DNA of 64,000 nucleotides, taken from assembly GCF_014334735.1 (NCBI RefSeq), contig NZ_CP060587.1, positions 1,054,001-1,118,000 on the forward strand, read 5' to 3'. The translations under genes and the position numbers were made by a program. The notes under the pieces are model-generated. The model saw nothing but the letters and a program-made list of their open reading frames with translations, made no database searches and was not told where the DNA came from. The DNA is from Aeromicrobium senzhongii. GTDB lineage: Bacteria > Actinomycetota > Actinomycetes > Propionibacteriales > Nocardioidaceae. Shown here piece after piece: positions 58,200-64,000 of the stretch (position 1 is its first letter; each line of letters starts with the position of its first letter).

Positions 58200-61145
58200 G
58201 TGAGCGCATCCACCCTCGAACGAGCCCGCTGGCGCCGCGCCGCCGCCCGGGCCGTTCCCCTCGTGCTGGTGGCAGGCACCCTGCTCGGCACGCCGGCCCA
58301 GGCCGAACCGCTCGCGCCGGTCGACGGCGCGCAGACCGCGGGAGACGCGATCTTCCCGCACGTCGGCAACGGCGGCTACGACGCCCTGCACTACGACGTC
58401 GACATCGCGTGGCAGGCGAACGGCCTCGTCGGAAACATCATGAGCGGCGAGCTCACCGACGCCTCGACCACGATGCGGGCGCGCACCACCGGCGCCCCGC
58501 TGCGCACCTTCTCGCTCGACTTCGAGGGCCTGCAGATCGACTCCGTCACGGTCAACGGCGCCCCCGCCACGTACGAGCGCGTGCAGAGCGCGGCGGCCAT
58601 CAAGTTCAAGCTGATCGTCACCCCGGCCGAGCCCGTCGAGGGCGAGTTCACCACCGAGGTGACCTACCGCGGCACGCCGAGCACCCACGTCGATCCCGAC
58701 AACTCGTGGGAGGGCTGGGTCCCCACGACCGACGGCGCGATCTTCATGGGCCAGCCGGTCGGCGCGATGGCGGGTTTCCCGCACAACAACACGCCCGGCG
58801 ACAAGGCGACCTGGTCGTTCACTCTGGACGTCCCCTCCACGATCACCAGCGCGACCGGCACGGGCCCCGCGGCGGCCGTCAGCAATGGTGAGTTGGCCTC
58901 GAAGACCGTCAGCCCTGGCGGCGAGCGCACCACGTGGGAGTGGGTGCAGCGCGAGCAGATGGCCAGCGAGCTGGCGCTCATCTCGATCGGCAAGTACGAC
59001 GTGCACGAGTCCCAGGTGACCCTCTCGGGCGGGCGAGTCATCCCCGAGTGGTCCTTCGTGGACTCGTCGCTCTCCGAGGCGAACAAGACCACGATCAACA
59101 ACCGGCGCGCCCTGCTCGGCGAGATGCTGCGGCGCTTCGAGGGCGTCTTCGGCCTCTACCCGGGCAACAGCACCGGCGTGGTGATCGACACGGTGCCTTC
59201 CGGCATCAACTACGCCCTCGAGACCCAGGACCGCTCCTTCTTCCCCTCGGCTGGCTCCGTCAACGGCAACACGTTGCTGCACGAGCTGGCGCACCAGTGG
59301 TACGGCAACAACGTTTCGCCGGGACTGTGGACCGACATCTGGATCAACGAGGGCATGGGCACGTGGGCACCCACCTACTACAACAGCGTCCTGGCGGCGC
59401 CCACGCCGAACCCGGGCGCGGTCGAGACGACGTACTACAACAGCTGGTCCAACACGGCGCCGGCGTCGAGCAACTGGAAGACTCCGCCCGGGGCCCAGAC
59501 CAACCCCGGGAACCTCTACGGCTACCAGACCTACACCCGTGGCGCCCAGTTCTGGGAGGCGCTGCGGACGGTCCTGCGTGACGAGGACTTCCTGCGGGTC
59601 CTGAAGCGGTGGCAGGTCCGGTACGCGGGGACGAGCCCGCGCGCCGACCGGCTCAAGGAGCTCGCCGAGGAGATCTCGGGCCACGACCTCAACGCCTTCT
59701 GGCAGGACTGGATCTACGACGCCGACAAGCCGGCGTGGCCCAGCAAGTACGACGTGTCGGTCAGCTCCGAGCCGGCCCAGGGCACCGTGTCCGGCGGCGC
59801 GGAGGTCGCCTTCACCGTGAAGGCCGTCAACTCCGGCAAGGTCCCGCTGCCGGCCGCGACCGTGACAGTGGACGTCGGCGACGTCGTCGACGACGGTCGC
59901 CTCGGCACGTTGCCGGCCGGGGTGACCCGCGCCGGTGAGACGCTCACCTGGACCGTCCCCGAGACCGCCGTCGGCGCGACGGCATCGACGACCTTCACGG
60001 TGACGACGCGAGCCGCCAGTGACGACCTCTTCGTGAAGGCCGACCCCGTGACGATGGGCGGGGCCTGCGTCGCCTGCGGCGGCCTGAAGTCCGCCCCGAA
60101 GCCGACGGTCTCGGGCACGCCGACGGTCGGCGCGACGCTGACGGCCGAGGGCGCCTGGCCCCAGGGCACGACTCTGACCCACGAGTGGTCGGTCGACGGC
60201 GTCGTCCGCACCGGTGCCACCGAGCGCACGTTCGTTCCCGAGCCGACCGACATCGGCAAGACCGTGAGCGTCGTCGTCACCGGCGTCGCTCCAGGCCGCT
60301 CCGCGACGCGCCGGGTCAGCGCGCCGACCGAGGCCGTGGTCGAGGGCATGCAGGCGGCCACGCCGGTGCCGACCCTCAGCGGCACCCCGCGCGTCGACGC
60401 CGAGGTCTCGGTGGTCCCGGGGGAGTGGGACGCCGGGGTGAGCCTGACGCGCGAGTGGTTCGTCGACGGCGAGTCGGTGGGCAACGGCGCGTCGTACACC
60501 CCGACGGCCGCCGATGCGGGCAAGCCGCTGACCGTGGCCGTGACCGGCGAGCGTGCCGGGTACGCCTCGGTGACGCGGACCAGTGCTGCGGTCGAGGTGG
60601 CCCTTGCGGAGCAGTCGGCCACGCCGGTGCCGACCATCGCGGGCACCGCCCGGTTCGGGTCGACTCTGCGCGCGACGGCGGGCACGTGGGACGCCGGCGT
60701 GACGCTGACGTACCAGTGGCGTCGCAACGGCGCTCCCATCGCCGGTGCGACCACCGCGACCTACCGGTCGGGTCTGGCCGACCTCGGCAAGCGGATCTCC
60801 GTCGAGGTGACCGGCTCCCGGGCCGGATACGAGTCGGTCTCGAAGGTCAGCGTGGCGACCGCGCCGGTCGTGCGCGCCACGCTGCCGCGCGGCCGGGTCA
60901 AGGTCGTCGGCAAGCCGGTGGTCGGCCGCCAGCTCGGCCTCAGCGTGACCCGGTTCGGCTCGGGACACCGGGTCACCTACCGCTGGTACGTCGGCGGCAA
61001 GCGGGTCGGCAACGCCAAGAAGCTGCGGCTGAAGAAGGGGTACGCGGGCAAGCGCGTTTCGTACCGCGTCACGATCAGCAAGCCCGGCTTCACGACCGTC
61101 ACGAAGAGCGGCAAGGTCAAGGCCAAGGTCAAGCCCCGCCGCTGA
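58200..61145 (+). CDS. secreted M1-family metallopeptidase with Ig-like repeats (981 aa)
   Basis: Extracellular aminopeptidase-like enzyme. Signal peptide with VPLVLVAGTLLGTPAQA before AEP (about residues 15-40). The M1 domain runs to about residue 520; LLHELAHQW places the zinc motif HExxH at about 361-365, and the third ligand Glu in IWINEGMGTW follows 18 residues later. A small beta domain and three to four Ig-like repeats follow (VSGTPTVGATL, LSGTPRVDAEV, IAGTARFGSTL, then the final GRVKVVGKPVVGRQL), ending in a very basic tail. The repeats match the one in the DUF3152 protein at 35213. Start: GTG 58200 with GGAGG eight bases upstream; GTG 58179 and ATG 58146 are alternatives. Confidence 0.85.
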   Translation: MSASTLERARWRRAAARAVPLVLVAGTLLGTPAQAEPLAPVDGAQTAGDAIFPHVGNGGYDALHYDVDIAWQANGLVGNIMSGELTDASTTMRARTTGAPLRTFSLDFEGLQIDSVTVNGAPATYERVQSAAAIKFKLIVTPAEPVEGEFTTEVTYRGTPSTHVDPDNSWEGWVPTTDGAIFMGQPVGAMAGFPHNNTPGDKATWSFTLDVPSTITSATGTGPAAAVSNGELASKTVSPGGERTTWEWVQREQMASELALISIGKYDVHESQVTLSGGRVIPEWSFVDSSLSEANKTTINNRRALLGEMLRRFEGVFGLYPGNSTGVVIDTVPSGINYALETQDRSFFPSAGSVNGNTLLHELAHQWYGNNVSPGLWTDIWINEGMGTWAPTYYNSVLAAPTPNPGAVETTYYNSWSNTAPASSNWKTPPGAQTNPGNLYGYQTYTRGAQFWEALRTVLRDEDFLRVLKRWQVRYAGTSPRADRLKELAEEISGHDLNAFWQDWIYDADKPAWPSKYDVSVSSEPAQGTVSGGAEVAFTVKAVNSGKVPLPAATVTVDVGDVVDDGRLGTLPAGVTRAGETLTWTVPETAVGATASTTFTVTTRAASDDLFVKADPVTMGGACVACGGLKSAPKPTVSGTPTVGATLTAEGAWPQGTTLTHEWSVDGVVRTGATERTFVPEPTDIGKTVSVVVTGVAPGRSATRRVSAPTEAVVEGMQAATPVPTLSGTPRVDAEVSVVPGEWDAGVSLTREWFVDGESVGNGASYTPTAADAGKPLTVAVTGERAGYASVTRTSAAVEVALAEQSATPVPTIAGTARFGSTLRATAGTWDAGVTLTYQWRRNGAPIAGATTATYRSGLADLGKRISVEVTGSRAGYESVSKVSVATAPVVRATLPRGRVKVVGKPVVGRQLGLSVTRFGSGHRVTYRWYVGGKRVGNAKKLRLKKGYAGKRVSYRVTISKPGFTTVTKSGKVKAKVKPRR

Positions 61146-61158
61146 CCCCACGGGTGGA

Positions 61159-61190
61159 GGGCTCGGCAGCCACGGCTGCCGGGCCCTTCG
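61159..61190 (+). terminator. terminator after the M1 peptidase gene
   Basis: GGGCTCGGCAGC (61159-61170) pairs with GCTGCCGGGCCC (61175-61186), one G-T pair, followed by TTCGTCGT. The next 150 bp to 61342 hold no gene. Confidence 0.75.
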
Positions 61191-61342
61191 TCGTGTCGGG
61201 GCGGGTCCGGCCGGTGACGCTGCCTCCGATGGAGCTGGCGGTCCCCGCGACACGAGCGACCCCGCCGCGTGGCGCACCGGTATCGCCCGTCTTCCGGCTG
61301 GCCGCCGGCGCTCCCGCGCGGCTGACTCGCCGCGCTGGCCCC

Positions 61343-62908
61343 TCAGTCGCCTCCGGCCGGCAGCTCCTCCAGCAGAACGTCCGGGTTGTCGCGGGCGACC
61401 TTGTTCGCGCGCCACTTGTCCGTGAAGAGCGCCAAGTAGGTGCCGTCCGCCCGTTGCAGGACCTCGACGTTGCGCACTCCGGCCAACGCCTTCGCGCCGT
61501 CGGCGTCGGTGCGACGGGCGACCTGGTACTCCAGGCGCGAGAGTCGGATCGGGGAGTTGAACTCGTTCTTCATCCGCTCCTCGACGACCTCGAACTGGAG
61601 AGGGCCGACTGCGGCCAGCACAGGGCTCTGGTCGCCGCGGAGGTCGGAACGAAGGACCTGGACGACGCCCTCTTGGTCGAGCTGCTCGATGCCGCGCCGG
61701 AACTGCTTGTACCGCCCGATGTCACGGGCGGTCGCGGTCATGAAGTGCTCGGGCGCGAAGCTGGGCACCGGGGGATAGTCGATCGGGTCGCCGACGTAGA
61801 CGGTGTCGCCCACGCGCAGCGCCTGGGCGTTGACGAAGCCGATGATGTCTCCCGGCGAGGCGTGCTCGGCCGAGGAGGTCGTCCGGCCGAAGACCGCCTG
61901 GGCGTACTTCGTCGCGAAGGGCCGGCCGGTCGAGGCGTGGGTCACGATCATCCCGCGGTCGAAGGTGCCGGACACGACGCGGGCGTAGGCGAGCCGGTCG
62001 CGGTGGGCGCTGTTCATGCCGGACTGGACCTTGAAGACGAACGCGCTGAACTCGTCGTCGACCTGGCGGACCGTGCCGTCGACCCCGGCGGTCGCGCTCG
62101 GGCCGGGGGCGAGTTCGAGCAGCAGCTCCAGCAGCTGGGCGACACCGAAGTTCTGCAGCGCCGAGGCGAACATGACCGGGGTCGTCTCGCCGGCGAGGAA
62201 GCGCTTCTGGTCATGATCGGCGCCGTCGAGCGAGAGGAGTTCGCTCTCGTCGGTCGCGGCGGCCCAGACGTCGGCGTCGACGTCCTCGACCTCGTCCGCC
62301 GTCATCCGGCGCTCGGGTGCGCGCTCGGCGCCACCGGCGGTGCGGGTGTACTTCACGAACTCGCCGGTGCGGCGGTCCAGGACGCCCCGGAAGTCGCCGG
62401 CCTCGCCCACGGGCCAGGTCAGGGGAGTCGGGCGCAGCTTGATCTGCTGCTCGATCTCGTCCATCAGGGCCAGCGGCGACAGGCCCGGCCGGTCCCACTT
62501 GTTGATGACGGTGATCACCGGGATGCCACGCAGCGCGCACACGCGGAAGAGCTTGAGGGTCTGCGGCTCGAGGCCCTTGCCGGCGTCGACCAGCATCACG
62601 GCCGAGTCGACGGCCGAGAGCACCCGGTAGGTGTCCTCCGAGAAGTCACTGTGGCCCGGGGTGTCGACGAGGTTGATCACGTGATCGCGATAGGTGAACT
62701 GCAGCGCTGCGGACGTGATCGAGATGCCACGCGCCTTCTCCATGTCCATCCAGTCCGACACGGTCGCCTTGCGGTCGTCCTTGCCGTGCACGGCCCCGGC
62801 CTGGTTGATGACTCGGGCATGCAGCGCGAGCGCTTCGGTCAGGGTGGACTTGCCGGCATCGGGGTGACTGATCACGGCGAAGGTGCGGCGGGGGCGTTTG
62901 TCGGACAC
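61343..62908 (-). CDS. prfC: peptide chain release factor 3 (521 aa)
   Basis: Translational GTPase that recycles RF1/RF2 after termination. G1 AVISHPDAGKSTL, the switch I EKARGISITSAA (G2), NLVDTPGHSDF (G3) and INKWDRPG (G4) are all visible near residues 10-140; the later domains II and III follow (GTFDRGMIVTHASTGRP, LQFEVVEERMKNEFN). Typical length. Start: GTG at 62906-62908 with a TAAAAT -10 exactly six bases upstream; the GTG at 62911 lies too close to the hexamer. Confidence 0.95.
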   Translation of the reverse strand: MSDKRPRRTFAVISHPDAGKSTLTEALALHARVINQAGAVHGKDDRKATVSDWMDMEKARGISITSAALQFTYRDHVINLVDTPGHSDFSEDTYRVLSAVDSAVMLVDAGKGLEPQTLKLFRVCALRGIPVITVINKWDRPGLSPLALMDEIEQQIKLRPTPLTWPVGEAGDFRGVLDRRTGEFVKYTRTAGGAERAPERRMTADEVEDVDADVWAAATDESELLSLDGADHDQKRFLAGETTPVMFASALQNFGVAQLLELLLELAPGPSATAGVDGTVRQVDDEFSAFVFKVQSGMNSAHRDRLAYARVVSGTFDRGMIVTHASTGRPFATKYAQAVFGRTTSSAEHASPGDIIGFVNAQALRVGDTVYVGDPIDYPPVPSFAPEHFMTATARDIGRYKQFRRGIEQLDQEGVVQVLRSDLRGDQSPVLAAVGPLQFEVVEERMKNEFNSPIRLSRLEYQVARRTDADGAKALAGVRNVEVLQRADGTYLALFTDKWRANKVARDNPDVLLEELPAGGD

Positions 62909-62914
62909 CACCCG

Positions 62915-62920
62915 ATTTTA
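62915..62920 (-). promoter_or_regulatory. -10 hexamer TAAAAT, leaderless promoter of prfC
   Basis: TAAAAT on the minus strand, six bases before GTG 62908; the closest match to the TATAAT consensus among the leaderless promoters here. Confidence 0.6.
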
Positions 62921-62942
62921 CTCGGGTGCACGGCAGGCGGGT

Positions 62943-63947
62943 TCAGCGGAGCGCTGCGGACGCCGGATCGGTGCTCAGCACCCGGACCGCGAGCGTCGTC
63001 GTCCTCTCGACGCCCAGGTAGCCCACGACCGTGTTGACCCGACCGAGATCCAGCGGCAGCAGTCCCGGTGTGCCCGGTACGTCGGGCGTGAGACCGAGGT
63101 CGAGGTCGTCGCGGCCCGACATCATCTGGATGTTGAACTCGTAGCGCTCGCGTGCCTCGGGCGCGGCGAGCTTGCGGACGATGGTGGCACCCATCCGACG
63201 CGTGCCCGTCTCCACGGCCCAGGAGTCCAGGGTCGCTGCGAGGGTGCGTCCCTCGTTGTGGTCGATGTCCGCCCAGACCGTCTGCATGGAGCCGGCCTGC
63301 GTGAGGAGCACCGCCGCGGTCTTCTCCCCGATCCCGGAGACTCCCGGGAGGTTGTCGCTGGGATCGCCGCGCAGGGCGGCGAAGTCGAGATAGTGCTCGG
63401 CGGCGACGCCGTACATGCTGACGAGCCGAGTCGGGTCGAGCAGCGGCGAGGCGTCGATGCCTCCGTTGATGAGGCGCAGCACGCGGGTGTGCTCGCTGAT
63501 GTGGCTGAACGCGTCGCGATCGGACGTGATGATCACGCAGTTCCAGCCGTGGTCCTCCGCCCACCGGGCGCCGGAGGCGCTGACGTCGTCAGCCTCGAGC
63601 CCCGGGGGAGTGAGGGTGGCCAGGCCGAGGGCGTCGAGGAACGTGCCCGCACGATCGAGCTGGTCGACCAGGGCGTCGTCCTTGGCTGCTCGTCCCGCCT
63701 TGTAGGCCGGATAGAGCTCCTCGCGCACCGACGCCTTGCGGTCGTCGAGCCCGAAGATCACCGCGTCGGGGGCGAACCGCTCGATCGCCTCGATGATCTG
63801 CCGCAGCATCCCGTGGATCGCCCAGGCGGGCCGGCCCGACCGGTCCATGAGGCCGGTGTGGGCGCGGGCGTGGTGGTTGCGGTGCAGCAGTGAGGGTGCG
63901 TCGACCACGAGCAGCAGCTTGCGGGGAGGGGCGTGGTGGACAGGCAT
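62943..63947 (-). CDS. 5'-3' exonuclease, PolI N-terminal-domain type (334 aa)
   Basis: Flap/5' exonuclease homologous to the N-terminal domain of DNA polymerase I (no polymerase domain). LLVVDAPSLLHRNHHA, FGLDDRKASVREELYPAYKAGR (metal-binding acidic cluster and RxxLYPxYKxxR), GLEADDVSASGA, IITSDRDAF and GDPSDNLPGVSGIGEKTAAVLL (helix-hairpin-helix) are in the expected order. Probably works in Okazaki-fragment or repair processing. Start: ATG 63947 chosen because TAGGAT (63958-63963, minus) lies just before; the ATG at 63959 overlaps this hexamer. Confidence 0.88.
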   Translation of the reverse strand: MPVHHAPPRKLLLVVDAPSLLHRNHHARAHTGLMDRSGRPAWAIHGMLRQIIEAIERFAPDAVIFGLDDRKASVREELYPAYKAGRAAKDDALVDQLDRAGTFLDALGLATLTPPGLEADDVSASGARWAEDHGWNCVIITSDRDAFSHISEHTRVLRLINGGIDASPLLDPTRLVSMYGVAAEHYLDFAALRGDPSDNLPGVSGIGEKTAAVLLTQAGSMQTVWADIDHNEGRTLAATLDSWAVETGTRRMGATIVRKLAAPEARERYEFNIQMMSGRDDLDLGLTPDVPGTPGLLPLDLGRVNTVVGYLGVERTTTLAVRVLSTDPASAALR

Positions 63948-64000
63948 GAGCGTCCCCATCCTAGGACCGTCGACGCGCAGCCACGCGCCTCTGCGGAGGG

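Noticed and set aside
58122..61415. 1097-codon open frame on the minus strand
   Set aside because: Antisense to the secreted M1 peptidase, whose zinc motif and signal peptide are clear.

Overview
The window is very GC-rich, gene-dense actinobacterial chromosome. DUF3145, DUF3052, AhpE, homodimeric AceE, GlnA2-GlnE and the RNase H/acid phosphatase fusion point to Actinomycetia, and the overall style suggests a Nocardioidaceae member such as Aeromicrobium or Nocardioides; the genus is inference. The gene set and rough order (aceE, DUF3052, ahpE, Nif3-like, zinc ribbon, RNase H/phosphatase, panB, glnA2, glnE) resemble the Mycobacterium tuberculosis Rv2221c-Rv2241 neighbourhood, so the first 36 kb is mostly an old conserved backbone with insertions.

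Layout. 0-4.6 kb: end of a LacI-type regulator, two alpha/beta hydrolases, DUF3145, a small secreted protein and a PAP2 membrane phosphatase. 4.6-8.6 kb: aceE divergent from DUF3052-ahpE, then tRNA-Val. 8.6-15.8 kb: SDR, TfoX-like, RecQ-like helicase, M23 peptidase, Nif3-like, zinc-ribbon and RNase H/phosphatase genes. 15.9-17.4 kb: yaaA and a GDT1-family transporter behind a probable Mn2+ (yybP-ykoY) riboswitch. 17.5-23.7 kb: rnpB and an unusual 4.15-kb insertion that duplicates the rnpB 3' half, carries a broken copy of the neighbouring NERD/UvrD-type helicase, a two-gene Tat-like/GMC oxidoreductase module and a truncated YyaL/DUF255 remnant, and ends at the displaced rnpB 3' end followed by the intact helicase. 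23.8-36.7 kb: aldo/keto reductase, two paralogous polytopic membrane proteins flanking panB, nadE, glnA2-glnE, a secreted metzincin-like protease and a lipoprotein. 36.8-47 kb: a (PTTE)n repeat surface protein, then lipid metabolism: desaturase with ferredoxin reductase and divergent TetR, a small alarmone synthetase, an acyl-CoA dehydrogenase, a second TetR and an acyl-CoA ligase. 47-54.6 kb: envelope proteins, a two-component system and a secreted purple-acid-phosphatase-like protein. 54.6-64 kb: TspO-like, FUSC-like, MDR dehydrogenase, hydrolase, a secreted M1 peptidase with Ig-like repeats, prfC and a 5'-3' exonuclease.

Regulation visible in the sequence: at least sixteen genes have a TAnnnT-like -10 hexamer 6-7 nt before an ATG/GTG, the signature of leaderless transcription, and this was used to choose starts. 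Clear palindromes sit in the desaturase/TetR and acyl-CoA dehydrogenase promoters, 11-bp-phased direct repeats sit ahead of the response regulator, and a compound inverted-repeat array lies between nadE and glnA2. The rnpB-associated insertion is the most unusual structure in the window.
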